A DNA stretch of 38,058 nucleotides from an uncultured Saprospiraceae bacterium (GTDB taxonomy: Bacteria > Bacteroidota > Bacteroidia > Chitinophagales > Saprospiraceae), in the NCBI GenBank assembly GCA_937941095.1, contig CALDYJ010000187.1:1-38058 (forward strand). Direction: 5' to 3'. Positions 1 through 9,129 of the stretch are shown one piece after another. The position numbers and the translations under genes are program-made. Within the stretch, counting starts at the first letter, position 1. The number at the start of each line of letters is the position of its first letter. The notes below the pieces were generated by a model. It was not told the DNA's origin and ran no database searches. It was given only the letters and a program-made list of their open reading frames with translations.

Positions 1-1046
1 TCACCTCCACGAGGCCCATGTTCGTTTTCCCATAAGAGGTCATTTGTTTTATCATAAGCCAAACCCTGTGGATTCCTATTTCCATAAGCCCAAATGCTTT
101 TGACTGCACCTTCCGTCCCATAAAATGGATTATCCTTTGGAATGCTTCCATCGTCATGAATTCTATGAATTTTTCCACAAGCACTTCCTAGTGATTGAGG
201 GTTTTCATCTCTTTTGCCTCTATCCCCTACACTAATGTATAAGTAGCCTTCATTATCAAATACCATTCTACTTCCAAAGTGATAACCTTTGCTTGAAGCA
301 AAATTTGCTTCGAATATTTCTTCTTGTTCCGTCCATTGATCACCTTTTATTTTTCCTCTTACGACGGCAGTCGTTTTGTTTCCATTTCCAACTTTCTTGG
401 AATAACTTAAATAAATCCAATTGTTTTCCTTAATGTTTGGATGAAGAGCTACGTCTAACATCCCACCTTGTATCTTGGCGGCAACTTCTGGGACCCCTTT
501 GATTTCAATGATGCCTTCTTGACCAGGTTTTTTAATGTTAAATGTTCCTTTTCTTTCTGTAAAGTAAATTTGTCCACTTGGATCTACTTTAATGCCCCAT
601 GGGACTTCGAGGTCTGCGATAACCGTTTCGGCTTTAACAGTGAGTTCCTCTTCTTCGAAGTTGTTATGTTCTACCTTGATTCCATCAACATAAGATTCAC
701 GATCTTCTATGCCTTTCAATATATAACTGGCTAAGTCATCTATTTCTTTGTCCGTAAATGATTTTTCAAATGCTGGCATTCCAGCATCTATTACGCCATA
801 CTTTATAGATTTAATTAAAGCTTCTTTTGAGTTTCCTTTCTTCCAACGCCTATCCACGAAAGCTTTCATCTTTGCTCCATGACAAGACCCACAATATTTA
901 GTATAATTTATTTCAGGATCGGTTTTACTTGGAGTGATCGCTTCTTCTTGAGTTTCAGCATTACTCTGTTTTAAATTATACTGAGAACAAAAATTGAGTA
1001 GAAAAAAGCTAATGAAACAAATGCTAAGGGAAGAAAATAATTTCAT
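1..1046 (-). CDS. Cytochrome c / PQQ-type glucose-sorbosone dehydrogenase lipoprotein (3' truncated)
   Basis: The frame is open from the ATG at 1046 to the window edge, giving about 348 residues with no stop. Residues 1-20 are a hydrophobic signal ending in Leu-Asn-Phe-Cys, a loose lipobox, so the protein is probably lipid-anchored in the periplasm or outer membrane. A heme motif CGSCH lies near residue 54, followed by a small cytochrome c domain to about residue 110. Then comes a beta-propeller of the glucose/sorbosone dehydrogenase family: VPWGIKVDPSG, GGMLDVALHP, WAYGNRNPQG and, at the truncation, HGPRGG. Family knowledge suggests PQQ-dependent oxidation of a sugar or polyol with electrons passed to the fused heme; the substrate is unknown. 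It is divergent from the gene at 1084 and the start is well placed. The C-terminal part is missing only because the window ends. Confidence 0.85.
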   Translation of the reverse strand, partial: MKLFSSLSICFISFFLLNFCSQYNLKQSNAETQEEAITPSKTDPEINYTKYCGSCHGAKMKAFVDRRWKKGNSKEALIKSIKYGVIDAGMPAFEKSFTDKEIDDLASYILKGIEDRESYVDGIKVEHNNFEEEELTVKAETVIADLEVPWGIKVDPSGQIYFTERKGTFNIKKPGQEGIIEIKGVPEVAAKIQGGMLDVALHPNIKENNWIYLSYSKKVGNGNKTTAVVRGKIKGDQWTEQEEIFEANFASSKGYHFGSRMVFDNEGYLYISVGDRGKRDENPQSLGSACGKIHRIHDDGSIPKDNPFYGTEGAVKSIWAYGNRNPQGLAYDKTNDLLWENEHGPRGG

Positions 1047-1054
1047 AAAAATTG

Positions 1055-1066
1055 ATTTACGTAAAT
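1055..1066. promoter_or_regulatory. 12-bp perfect palindrome in a divergent promoter region
   Basis: ATTTACGTAAAT is a perfect palindrome in the 37-bp gap between the divergent starts at 1046 (minus) and 1084 (plus). The position suits an operator shared by both genes. In AT-rich DNA a 12-mer palindrome can arise by chance, and no second copy was found, so this is only a candidate. Confidence 0.25.
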
Positions 1067-1083
1067 TTAATTAATTTATAAAC

Positions 1084-1740
1084 ATGAATAGAGAAAAGAT
1101 TCTGATTTTCCTATGCATTATTGCTGCTTTGTGTAACTCAGTCGACCTGCTAAATTTTGTCAAACACTTTGTGCCTTTAAATAAATATTGGTCGGAATTT
1201 TTATGGTTTTATAATTATAATACCATAAGTCATTTTCTAATAAATTTCATTTATTTGTGTGCGGCTATCGCATGGTTTAGACATACAAGAAAGAATTCAA
1301 CGTATACTACCTATTATTTGTCCTTCAAAAGCCTTATTGCTATTCTAAGCATGATAGCATTCTATTTTGTCGTTGAAATTATTGGGTCTCGTTTACTCAT
1401 TTGGCTAATGCCATTAATAATAATATTCCCATTTTCTGTTATTATCCTCAAAAGCAATGAAAAACTAAAAAAACAAGATCTGATGAGGCTGGTTTTTTCT
1501 CATGCGATCCTTATTAATTTTATTGCCATTTCGGTCTTTTATATCCTTCATAGTTTTATTTTTAAAAATTCGTTTAATGAATATTCCTTAAGTCCATGGA
1601 ATTCTTTTTGGGTAGGTGTCTTTAGTCTATTTAAATCTCTTTTGATTCCAAATTTCTGTGCTGTTGTAATTTCGATAAGTCTCCAATTAATTATGAATAA
1701 AACTTTAGATTCAGAAAATATACTTGATGTTTTGGAATAG
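1084..1740 (+). CDS. Orphan multi-pass membrane protein
   Basis: This is a 218-residue hydrophobic protein that I do not recognise. About six membrane segments can be seen: near residues 7-25, 50-66, 82-100, 103-122, 135-160 and 180-205. Short basic loops (RHTRKNS near 65, KSNEKLKKQD near 125) fit a cytoplasmic location by the positive-inside rule. There is no catalytic motif and no signal peptide other than the first membrane segment. It starts at ATG 1084, 37 bp from the divergent dehydrogenase gene, and is followed by the reverse-oriented copy of the three-copy intergenic repeat. Codon use is AT-rich like its neighbours. A sensor, permease fragment or lipid-related role cannot be told apart. 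Confidence 0.7.
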   Translation: MNREKILIFLCIIAALCNSVDLLNFVKHFVPLNKYWSEFLWFYNYNTISHFLINFIYLCAAIAWFRHTRKNSTYTTYYLSFKSLIAILSMIAFYFVVEIIGSRLLIWLMPLIIIFPFSVIILKSNEKLKKQDLMRLVFSHAILINFIAISVFYILHSFIFKNSFNEYSLSPWNSFWVGVFSLFKSLLIPNFCAVVISISLQLIMNKTLDSENILDVLE

Positions 1741-1781
1741 CTTTTTATCCATAATCGCATATTTAAATTTAAAAAACTAGG

Positions 1782-1881
1782 AAAAGCATTAGGCGTAATT
1801 ATACGTAAGTAAACGTATAAAAAACGACTAATGATTTTTTTTTCACTAGGTTTACTAAACTTTGAAAGTTTAGTAAACCTA
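1782..1881 (-). repeat. ~100-bp intergenic palindromic repeat, copy 1 (reverse orientation)
   Basis: The copy has two parts. At 1847-1881, TAGGTTTACTAAACTTT and its exact reverse complement are separated by a single G (17-bp arms). Each arm also contains the small palindrome GTTTACTAAAC. At 1799-1820, TTATACGT and ACGTATAA form a second stem with a 6-nt loop. Read on the minus strand, it matches the copies at 8756 and 9556 over the palindrome, an A-rich linker, CGTTTTTTATACGTTTAC and a degenerate tail ending near GCATT. The palindrome faces the xylB start 90 bp away. It carries no coding sequence. Confidence 0.85.
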
Positions 1882-1971
1882 TGATGAAATGAAATTTATC
1901 TTTTGAAAACATAGTTTACGATCTCTTGAAATAAATTAAATTAGCGTTCATTCTATCATCACACATTAAAG

Positions 1972-3465
1972 ATGTATTTAATCGGATTCGACATAGGAAG
2001 CTCTTCCATAAAAGGAGCGCTAGTTCATGCAGAGACATTGGAGACGCTTGAGCAAGTGCAATCTCCAAACCAAGAAATGGAGATGATTGCTCTTCAAGAA
2101 GGATGGGCAGAACAAGATCCTGAACTTTGGTGGACACATGTTTGTCAAGTAAGCAACGATTTAATTAAGCTTAGTGGAATAGATTCTAATAAAATAAAAG
2201 GCATTGGTATTTCCTATCAAATGCATGGATTAGTATTGGTAGATGAAAAAAAAGAACCATTAAGACCTTCCATTATTTGGTGTGATAGTCGTGCAGTCGA
2301 TATCGGTGAAAAAGCATTTAATGCAATTGGTAAAAACTATTGCCTCGCAAACTATTTAAACTCCCCTGGAAATTTTACTGCTTCAAAACTAAAGTGGGTC
2401 AAAGAAAATGAGGCAGGCCTTTTTAATAGTATCTATAAATTTATGCTTCCTGGTGATTACATTGCTATGAAAATGACTAGTCAAATAAAGACCACTATAA
2501 CAGGCTTGTCAGAAGGAATCTTATGGAATTATAAGGAACACAAAGCAGCTATAAAGCTTTTAAACCATTATGATATTCCACAGCAGCTTCTACCCAATCT
2601 TTGCGATAGCATCGCACATCAAGGATCTTTGACTGCCTTAGCGGCAAAAGATTTAGGTTTAAAGGAAGGTACGCCATTGACCTATAGAGCAGGGGATCAA
2701 GCCAACAATGCAATGGCTTTGGGCGTATTGAATCCAGGTGAGGTAGCTGCAACGGGTGGGACTTCCGGTGTTGTCTACGCTGTTTTGGATAAGTATATGT
2801 ATGATGAAGCTTCACGGATTAATTCATTCGTCCATGTCAATCATGAGGAGCAAAGGAAAAGACTTGGCCTACTTTTATGCATCAATGGTGTGGGTTGTCA
2901 ATATGCATGGATTAAAAACCAGATAGCAGCTGAGGGCATTCCTTATCATGAAATGGAAACAAAAGCAGATCAAGTTTCTATTGGAGCTGAAGGATTACGC
3001 ATATTACCTTTCGGAAATGGAGCAGAAAGAATGTTAAATAATCGACAAATTGGTGCTCACATTATAAACCTTCAATTTAACACACACAGAAAAGCTCATC
3101 TGTATCGAGCAGCCTTAGAAGGAATCGCTTTTGCCTTTTATTACGGCATTAAAATACTCCAAACTTTAGGACTAAACATTGAAGTCCTTAAAGTTGGAAA
3201 CGACAATTTATTCCAATCCAAAATATTTACAACTACCCTTTCTAACTTGATAAATGCTCCCATTGAAATTATTCAAACCAACGGAGCCATCGGTGCAGCA
3301 AAAGCAGCAAGTGTTGCTTTAGGATTGCACCCAAATATTGAAGCAGTATTTTCAAAAAATAAAGTTTTAGCTAATACGAAACCAAACGATGATCGCGCTG
3401 CACATAAAGCTGTATATCAAATTTGGGAAAAAGACTTAGCATTAATTTTAAATAAAAAATCTTAG
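1972..3465 (+). CDS. xylB: Xylulokinase (FGGY family)
   Basis: Phosphorylates D-xylulose to D-xylulose 5-phosphate with ATP, the second step of isomerase-type xylose catabolism, in the cytoplasm. The 497-residue length is normal for the family. The N-terminal FGGY domain opens with the phosphate-binding [11 protein letters not shown] (residues 5-15), followed by the substrate-contacting region GISYQMHG (about 81-88) and WCDSRA (about 103-108). The catalytic Asp is most likely Asp242 in YRAGDQANN, matching the Asp of bacterial xylulokinases. The C-terminal ATPase domain carries GGTSGVVY near residue 263 and a glycine-rich segment [10 protein letters not shown] near 438. It is the first gene of an operon: xylA begins 1 bp after its stop. 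The ATG at 1972 is the natural start. The adjacent xylA makes the xylulokinase assignment secure. Confidence 0.93.
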   Translation: MYLIGFDIGSSSIKGALVHAETLETLEQVQSPNQEMEMIALQEGWAEQDPELWWTHVCQVSNDLIKLSGIDSNKIKGIGISYQMHGLVLVDEKKEPLRPSIIWCDSRAVDIGEKAFNAIGKNYCLANYLNSPGNFTASKLKWVKENEAGLFNSIYKFMLPGDYIAMKMTSQIKTTITGLSEGILWNYKEHKAAIKLLNHYDIPQQLLPNLCDSIAHQGSLTALAAKDLGLKEGTPLTYRAGDQANNAMALGVLNPGEVAATGGTSGVVYAVLDKYMYDEASRINSFVHVNHEEQRKRLGLLLCINGVGCQYAWIKNQIAAEGIPYHEMETKADQVSIGAEGLRILPFGNGAERMLNNRQIGAHIINLQFNTHRKAHLYRAALEGIAFAFYYGIKILQTLGLNIEVLKVGNDNLFQSKIFTTTLSNLINAPIEIIQTNGAIGAAKAASVALGLHPNIEAVFSKNKVLANTKPNDDRAAHKAVYQIWEKDLALILNKKS

Positions 3466-3466
3466 C

Positions 3467-4783
3467 ATGGCAAAAAAAGAATTTTTTAAAGGAATAAAGC
3501 CAATAAAATTTGAAGGGCCAAAATCAAAAAATCCTCTTTCTTTTAGGTTTTATGATCCCAAGAAAAAAGTCATGGGTAAAACAATGGCAAAGCATTTTAA
3601 ATTTGCAGTAGCTTATTGGCATTCTTTTACCAATACTGGTGGCGATCCTTTTGGAGCTGGCACAAAAATCTATCCTTGGAATGAAAACAAAGATGTTTTA
3701 GAAAGAGCAAAGGATAAAATGGATGCCGCCTTTGAATTCCTTCAAAAAATAGGTATAAACTACTTTTGTTTTCACGATTATGATTTGATCGATGAAGGTC
3801 CTGATTTAAAAACCTCTAAAAAAAGATTAGACGCCATCACCGATTACGCATTAACAAAAATGAAGAGGTCTAAAATCAAAGTGCTCTGGGGAACCGCCAA
3901 CTTGTTTAGTCATCCCAGGTATATGAATGGTGCTGCCACAAATCCTGATTTCAACGTGCTTAGCTATGCAGCAGCTCAAGTAAAAAATGCTTTGGATGTG
4001 ACCATGAAACTCAAAGGTGAAAATTATGTTTTTTGGGGAGGGCGCGAAGGTTACATGTCACTATTGAATACTGACATGAAACGAGAACAAGAACACCTCG
4101 CTCAATTTCTACACCTTGCGAAAGATTATGCTAGAAAACAAGGCTTCCAAGGAACATTTTTTATAGAGCCTAAGCCTATGGAACCAACTAAACATCAATA
4201 CGACTTTGACTGTGCTACTGTGATTGGTTTCTTAAGGCAATACAATCTTATAGATGATTTTAAAATCAATGTTGAAGTTAATCATGCGACCCTAGCTTCT
4301 CATACTTTTGCCCATGAATTACAAGTTGCTGCTGATGCAGGCCTTTTGGGTTCCATGGATGCTAATCGAGGTGATTATCAAAATGGTTGGGACACCGATC
4401 AGTTCCCAATTGATCTTTATGAATTAACAGAAGCAATGCTTGTCCTGCTCGAAAGCAAAGGCTTAAGAGGAGGAGGAATAAATTTCGATGCAAAAACAAG
4501 AAGAAATTCTACCGATTTAAGTGATTTGTTTCATGCCCATATAGGAGGAATGGATAACTTCGCCAAAGCTTTACTAACAGCAGAATCCATCTTGAAAAAT
4601 TCAGATTACAAAGAAATTCGCAAAAAGCGTTATGCTTCATTTGACAAAGGCAATGGCAAGAAATTTGAACAGGGAAAACTAAGCTTAAGTGCTTTAGCAA
4701 AATTAGCCTTAGTCCAAGGAGAGCCTGATCAAATAAGTGGTCAACAAGAATTATTAGAAAACATCATAAATAGACATCTTTGA
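3467..4783 (+). CDS. xylA: Xylose isomerase
   Basis: Interconverts D-xylose and D-xylulose using two divalent metal ions, in the cytoplasm. The 438-residue length and the N-terminal extension mark the class II (long) type. Active-site elements are visible. The catalytic His103 and Asp106 lie in [15 protein letters not shown] lies near residue 190. The metal- and substrate-binding Glu234 and Lys236 lie in [30 protein letters not shown] lies near 270, and [20 protein letters not shown] near 300. All ligand positions expected for the family appear intact. The gene begins 1 bp after the xylB stop, and the next gene overlaps its stop by 4 nt, so the three genes are very likely co-transcribed and translationally coupled. 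Confidence 0.96.
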   Translation: MAKKEFFKGIKPIKFEGPKSKNPLSFRFYDPKKKVMGKTMAKHFKFAVAYWHSFTNTGGDPFGAGTKIYPWNENKDVLERAKDKMDAAFEFLQKIGINYFCFHDYDLIDEGPDLKTSKKRLDAITDYALTKMKRSKIKVLWGTANLFSHPRYMNGAATNPDFNVLSYAAAQVKNALDVTMKLKGENYVFWGGREGYMSLLNTDMKREQEHLAQFLHLAKDYARKQGFQGTFFIEPKPMEPTKHQYDFDCATVIGFLRQYNLIDDFKINVEVNHATLASHTFAHELQVAADAGLLGSMDANRGDYQNGWDTDQFPIDLYELTEAMLVLLESKGLRGGGINFDAKTRRNSTDLSDLFHAHIGGMDNFAKALLTAESILKNSDYKEIRKKRYASFDKGNGKKFEQGKLSLSALAKLALVQGEPDQISGQQELLENIINRHL

Positions 4784-5760
4784 AAAACGAGAATCTAAAA
4801 TGGGGCATCATTGGATTAGGGAAAATTGCCCATAATTTTGTCAAAGATTTTTTTCTGGTTCAAGATGCTACCTTACGTGCAGTTGCATCCAGATCTCTGA
4901 AAAAAGCAAAATCATTTGCTGCTGATTATAATATACAAGAAGCTTATGGGTCTTATCAAGCCCTTTTTGATGATCCAAAAATTGACGTTATTTACATTGC
5001 TACTCCTCACAATAGCCACATGGATTTAAGCATTCAAGCCATGAAAGCAGGCAAGCATGTGTTGTGCGAAAAACCGCTTGCCATCAATAAAAGTCAAGTT
5101 AAAAAGATGCTAGCTGTTGCAAAACAAAACAAAGTATTTTTAATGGAAGCTTTTTGGTCTAGGTTTAATCCTACGATCATAGAGGTATCAGAAAAGATTA
5201 AAAACGGTGTGATCGGCGATGTCAATTACTTGAATGCAGACTTTAACTTTAAAGCTACCTTTGATCCCAATTCCAGATTGTTTGATCCTGAATTAGCCGG
5301 AGGTGCTTTATTAGATGTAGGCGTCTACCCTATTTTTCTTGCTTATTTGCTTTTTGGAAAACCAAAATCCATTGCTGCCAGTAGTCTTTTTTCAGAAACA
5401 GGAGTTGATGTGCAAACTGCTATGCAATTTAAATTCGAAAACCGTTTAGCAAATTTAATGTGTGGACTTAATTCAAAATCTGACATGATTGCAAAAATCC
5501 ACGGTGAAAAAGGTTCCATTTTTATTGATGCACGATGGCATGAAGCAAGTGGATACCGCATTGAAAAAAACGAAGAAAGTACACAGCACTCAAAACCTAA
5601 ATTGGGAAAAGGATATGCTTATGAAATTATGGAATGCATAAATTGTATAAGTTTAGGAAACATAGAAAGCAAAAGCTGGTCTCATCAAGACAGTATGAAT
5701 TTAATCAGTATTTGCGATGAAGTAAGAAAACTGATTGGCTTAAAATATCCTTTTGAATGA
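4780..5760 (+). CDS. Gfo/Idh/MocA-family NAD(P)-dependent oxidoreductase
   Basis: A 326-residue dehydrogenase. The N-terminal Rossmann fold shows GIIGLGKIA (residues 9-17), VASRS near 35, YIATPHNSH near 72, and the family signature CEKPLAIN with Lys98. The C-terminal alpha/beta domain carries [11 protein letters not shown] (about 170-180), typical of trans-dihydrodiol / D-xylose 1-dehydrogenase-like members. The chosen start is TTG at 4780, which overlaps the xylA stop (TTGA); this coupling makes the unusual start credible and no ATG lies at the right place. Given the operon, a sugar such as xylose or a related pentose derivative is the likely substrate, perhaps with NADP. That is inference: the family also acts on inositols, glucose-fructose and dihydrodiols. 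Confidence 0.85.
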   Translation: MKNENLKWGIIGLGKIAHNFVKDFFLVQDATLRAVASRSLKKAKSFAADYNIQEAYGSYQALFDDPKIDVIYIATPHNSHMDLSIQAMKAGKHVLCEKPLAINKSQVKKMLAVAKQNKVFLMEAFWSRFNPTIIEVSEKIKNGVIGDVNYLNADFNFKATFDPNSRLFDPELAGGALLDVGVYPIFLAYLLFGKPKSIAASSLFSETGVDVQTAMQFKFENRLANLMCGLNSKSDMIAKIHGEKGSIFIDARWHEASGYRIEKNEESTQHSKPKLGKGYAYEIMECINCISLGNIESKSWSHQDSMNLISICDEVRKLIGLKYPFE

Positions 5761-5850
5761 TTGCTTTATTTTTTGTTAAGGTATTCATAATGCTAAATTA
5801 AAGATTTACTTTTAGGAAGCTATCATGTAATTTCGTTTTTAAATCATCAC

Positions 5851-7518
5851 ATGAAAAATACTCTTTTTATACTTTGCTTTCTTTTTTCTCAAATTTTAGT
5901 TGGACAAGAAAATGGAAACCTCGGGATTTTTGAAAAAGTCATCTTAGACGATTCTGATGAAAGTCATGGATATTATTTATTAGCTCAAGCAAAAGAAAGC
6001 AAAGCAAAAGGAGTATTGGTTTTGCTGCCTGGGCTAGGTCAAAAAGCAGAAAATCTAATTGTGGATACTAAGCTACCTCAATTCGCAGAAAGTGAAGGTT
6101 TTGTAGTTGTGGGATTTGCAGGACACTTCTCACTTGCAGCAGATGATGTATTAATCCAAAAACTGGATAAAGTAATGATTGATGTTTTGAGGAAAACAAA
6201 AATCAGCAAAGATAAATTCATTTTTGGAGGCTTTTCGGCAGGTGGCAAAATAGCACTTTCTTATTCTCAATATTGCAAAGAGTTTCCATTAAAAAGTCCA
6301 ATTCAACCGGCTGGCTTATTTATGGTAGATGCGCCTATAGACATGCATTATGCCTGGTCAAGATTAGAAGCCTTAAGAGAAAGAAAACAATCAGAAGTTT
6401 CTGTCAGAGAAACAAATTGGGTTGAACAATTATATCGCGATCAATTTGGAGCAACTCCGTCTGAAAACCCGGCACTATTTGAAAATGTGAATCCATTTTC
6501 TATGGATAATAATTATGCAAAAGATTTAAATTTATTGAAAAATCTTCCCATAAGAGCCTATCATGATGTCGACATAGCTTGGCGCTTGAAAGAAAGAAAG
6601 CAAAGCGTCATAGAAAGTAATTATTTGGTGACTTCGGCTTTTATCAATCGGCTTAATATTCTTGGAAATGATCAAGCAGAATTTATGCAAACTTATCAGA
6701 CAGGATTTAGAGCAAATGGTACTAGACATCCGCATTCCTGGTCTATCGTTGATGAACAAGAATGTATCAGTTGGATGAGTAATTTATTAATGGATAGTGA
6801 TAATCATGCAACAGCTAAAGACGATGCAGTTAAACCCATTCAAATTAAACCGGAATATTTCGCTGGATTAAACTTAAGCAGAGGCAAAAACCCAAGTCAA
6901 CCTGAAAGAATTTTATATTTCAAGAACATTTTCAGTGGGGACGATTTGAATGTTCAAATTGTCTCCAGTGAAAATGCTTTTGCCATGGTTGAAGACTTAG
7001 CCTATGATGAGTTTTTATATACTATAAACGGAGGAGCACAATTAGAAGATAAATCAGGGAAATCTTATAGCTTTGAAAGTAATGATTATTCCATTGTCCC
7101 AAAAGGTTTTTCAGGAAGATGGGAAACATTGGGAGCACCTGATTTCCACCTCGAAGTGACCATCACCACAGCTAATAGAATTGAAGATAAAAACTTAGAC
7201 GCCACCATCAATCCTATCGTTTTAGCAAACGATAAAATTTCTGGTTTCGATTTAAATGATGAAGAAATTCTTTTCGAAGGAAAAGAATTAAAAGCGACAT
7301 TAAAAGCACAAAAATTATCCCTCATAGCTAGAGAACCCCTACCACAAGATGAAGTTATTTTTGTATTGGCGGGACAATTGAAACTTTGGGACGCAGCTAA
7401 GGAAGAATATACTTATTCAAAAGGAGATGTCTTTATACTGCCAAAAGGTTTTACAGGAAAAGTAATGAGTGAAGGCGTCCAAGCTTCAAGAATACTAGTG
7501 ATTCAAGCTAATCGATAA
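5851..7518 (+). CDS. Secreted alpha/beta-hydrolase fused to two cupin domains
   Basis: This 555-residue protein has three parts. Residues 1-19 are a signal peptide (MKNTLFILCFLFSQILVGQ, cleaved after the last residues). Residues about 30-305 are an alpha/beta-hydrolase-like domain with GVLVLLPGLGQ near 53 and a nucleophile elbow GGFSAGG with Ser129. A late His (His293 or His295 in RHPHSW) could complete a triad; the acid is not obvious. Residues about 340-445 and 465-555 are two cupins of the DUF861/EutQ type, each with a repeated 'YSFESNDYSIVPKGFSG' or 'YTYSKGDVFILPKGFTG' strand-turn. The metal-binding His residues expected in a catalytic cupin are not evident, so the cupins may be binding modules. 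There is no T9SS tail. It lies 90 bp after the xylose operon on the same strand. A periplasmic esterase acting on plant-type xylan decorations is one speculative role. Confidence 0.75.
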   Translation: MKNTLFILCFLFSQILVGQENGNLGIFEKVILDDSDESHGYYLLAQAKESKAKGVLVLLPGLGQKAENLIVDTKLPQFAESEGFVVVGFAGHFSLAADDVLIQKLDKVMIDVLRKTKISKDKFIFGGFSAGGKIALSYSQYCKEFPLKSPIQPAGLFMVDAPIDMHYAWSRLEALRERKQSEVSVRETNWVEQLYRDQFGATPSENPALFENVNPFSMDNNYAKDLNLLKNLPIRAYHDVDIAWRLKERKQSVIESNYLVTSAFINRLNILGNDQAEFMQTYQTGFRANGTRHPHSWSIVDEQECISWMSNLLMDSDNHATAKDDAVKPIQIKPEYFAGLNLSRGKNPSQPERILYFKNIFSGDDLNVQIVSSENAFAMVEDLAYDEFLYTINGGAQLEDKSGKSYSFESNDYSIVPKGFSGRWETLGAPDFHLEVTITTANRIEDKNLDATINPIVLANDKISGFDLNDEEILFEGKELKATLKAQKLSLIAREPLPQDEVIFVLAGQLKLWDAAKEEYTYSKGDVFILPKGFTGKVMSEGVQASRILVIQANR

Positions 7519-7537
7519 GATTATTGTGGTGCGTTCT

Positions 7538-8740
7538 CTATTTAAATAAGACCCTAAAAGAAAACAAAAAGCCATAAAGCAACAAGAAAAAGATACTACA
7601 TCCCCCAAGAATCATTGCTTCTTTGTGGAATCCATAAATGACCAATCCAAACAATCCTACGAAACAAAAGTAGGCGATCTTTCCTTCCTTTTCTTCTAAT
7701 TCAAAATATGAGATCCCAATCAGCATGATCGCCAAGGTGAGCGAAATTAAAGCAAACAAATTTTCTCCCTCTAAGCCGACGATCATTCGTGATCCTAAAA
7801 GCAAAAGCAATATGACATGTACGCCGATGAAAAAATTAGATTGATTGATGTCGTTTTGATTTAATAAAAGTTTATACTTTTTATGTAAGCGTGTTATAGA
7901 ATTAAACAAGACTCCCCCATACCATGTAATCAGCATGTAAAGAATCGCAAATCCTCCCCAAAGAAGAACCCCTTTCCAAGCAACGATAAAAATGAGCACC
8001 CGCCAAAAGGTCCATTCCATTTGATAATGTCCAAACGCATTTCCAACAAAAAATCTGAGAAGCCGGTTTTTATTTTTAAGTACATTAAGCAAAGTGTGTC
8101 GAGCGACTTCATTAGAAGGATCCATGCTTAAGGCTTGAATGGCCGTCGCTTCTGCCTCTTTCATTTTCGTTTTATCTGTTGTCAAAAGGTTTGATTTCAA
8201 TAAGATAAAATGAGAGTTGTTAGGATCAATTTCTAAACCTTTATTGATGTAGACATTGGCTTCGGAGATGTCATTCTTTAGGAATGCTAACCGTGCTTTT
8301 TCTGCGATAACTCTTAAATCCACAGGATCTATTTGTTCTGCTAGATCCAAAGTTTGCTCTGCTCTAGAAAGATTGCCTAGGTTTAAATGTATGGATCCGA
8401 AATGACTTAGGTAGGAAACGTTTTTGGGTTCAAACTTTAATGCTTCCCTTATGTATTGGATGGCATTTTTATAATCTTCCTTCTCATAAAAGTAAACGGA
8501 ATATTGTGCTAAAAAATAAGAATCTTCAGGATACATTCCGATGGCAGATTCGATGACCTTCTTTGCTTTTTCTAGTTCTTCTAAGCCAAAGTGGCATTCT
8601 ACCAACTGGTGCAAGAAATGATCATTGAGATAATCCGCAGGAATTATCTCAATGATCATTTCTTTGGCGTCTTTAAAACGCTTCAACTGCATGAGTTGCT
8701 CCACTTTCTGCAATTTTCCGAAATTATTTTCTCCAGTCAT
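7538..8740 (-). CDS. TPR-repeat membrane protein
   Basis: A 400-residue protein with a soluble N-terminal half of about five tetratricopeptide repeats (residues about 30-215; e.g. FEPKNVSYLSHFGSIHLNLG and IDPVDLRVIAEKARLAFLKN). A C-terminal half of five or six hydrophobic segments follows (about 240-265, 280-300, 305-325, 330-350, 355-372, 375-398). There is no cleavable signal, so the TPR domain is probably cytoplasmic and tethered to the inner membrane. A scaffold or assembly role is possible; I cannot name a partner. It converges on the hydrolase gene 20 bp away. Two strong hairpins mark its 5' end: the repeat palindrome at 8756-8788, just 15 bp above the ATG, and a perfect 22-bp stem inside the coding sequence at 8613-8664. 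Confidence 0.82.
   Translation of the reverse strand: MTGENNFGKLQKVEQLMQLKRFKDAKEMIIEIIPADYLNDHFLHQLVECHFGLEELEKAKKVIESAIGMYPEDSYFLAQYSVYFYEKEDYKNAIQYIREALKFEPKNVSYLSHFGSIHLNLGNLSRAEQTLDLAEQIDPVDLRVIAEKARLAFLKNDISEANVYINKGLEIDPNNSHFILLKSNLLTTDKTKMKEAEATAIQALSMDPSNEVARHTLLNVLKNKNRLLRFFVGNAFGHYQMEWTFWRVLIFIVAWKGVLLWGGFAILYMLITWYGGVLFNSITRLHKKYKLLLNQNDINQSNFFIGVHVILLLLLGSRMIVGLEGENLFALISLTLAIMLIGISYFELEEKEGKIAYFCFVGLFGLVIYGFHKEAMILGGCSIFFLLLYGFLFSFRVLFK
8613..8664 (-). repeat. Perfect 22-bp inverted repeat inside the TPR coding region
   Basis: Bases 8613-8634 and 8643-8664 are exact reverse complements, with an 8-nt loop CCGCAGGA (plus strand). Each arm contains the palindrome AATGATCATT. On the mRNA this hairpin lies about 76-127 nt downstream of the start codon, and the arms encode KEMIIEI and YLNDHF. 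A perfect 22-bp stem is far longer than coding DNA usually holds by chance. Confidence 0.9.
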
Positions 8741-8755
8741 TTGATTTAGTGCTAC

Positions 8756-8855
8756 AGGTTTACTAAACTTTCAAAGTTTAGTAAACCTAGCAAAAAAAAT
8801 TCCAACTAGCCGTTTTTTATACGTTTACTTACGTATAAAAACGTCTTAAGCATTT
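8756..8855 (+). repeat. ~100-bp intergenic palindromic repeat, copy 2 (forward)
   Basis: The palindrome at 8756-8788 has 16-bp arms, AGGTTTACTAAACTTT and its complement, around a single C. A linker (CAAAAAAAATTCCAACTAG) follows, then a second stem at 8814-8841: TTTTTATACGT, loop TTACTT, ACGTATAAAAA (11-bp perfect arms). The tail runs to about AAGCATT. It is oriented opposite to copy 1 and the same as copy 3. Its palindrome starts 15 bp upstream of the TPR gene's ATG, so it would be in or near that gene's leader or promoter. Confidence 0.88.
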
Positions 8856-8890
8856 GAAATAAAATGAATTCGAATGAGTAGAAATTAAAT

Positions 8891-9004
8891 TTACATTTTT
8901 ACCCCTCCTTCTTTTAGGCTAACATCAACTTGCCTACCACTAGGCTGCTCATACTTTCCCTCGTAAATTGATAAAAGAGCTTTGTCAATATTGTGTACTG
9001 CAGG
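8891..9004 (-). pseudogene. Fragment of a coding sequence, 37 codons, C-terminal end
   Basis: A short open frame ends with TAA at 8891. It reads like a protein C-terminus (IDKALLSIYEGKYEQPSGR then QVDVSLKEGG) with no start and an in-frame stop immediately upstream. The pattern resembles the small beta-domain that follows serine-hydrolase domains in Bacteroidota, but that is only an impression. It lies in a 1-kb stretch of other fragments. Confidence 0.35.
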
Positions 9005-9128
9005 CTATAACACAATAGATAATGCAGCAGATGACTTAATGACTACTGTAGAAGATTTATGCAAATTAGGTATAGATATTCATACTTTCCCTAACCAAGA
9101 AAAACATCAGCCTTGGGACTATTTTTAA
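9003..9128 (+). pseudogene. Remnant of a beta-lactamase-type serine hydrolase
   Basis: An open frame of 41 codons before TAA at 9126-9128 reads GYNTIDNAADDLMTTVEDL then CKLGIDI. This recalls the 'aGGL.sTveDl.kfg' region of class C beta-lactamase-like hydrolases, where the segment lies well inside a protein of about 350 or more residues. No start codon, no upstream domain and an in-frame stop at 8964 show that it is a fragment. It overlaps the opposite-strand fragment by 2 bp. Confidence 0.4.
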
Positions 9129-9129
9129 A

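Noticed and set aside
1782..1881. Reading the repeats as integron attC sites
   Set aside because: No integrase gene is seen, and the stems lack attC-type simple R and L boxes with their fixed spacing and extrahelical bases.
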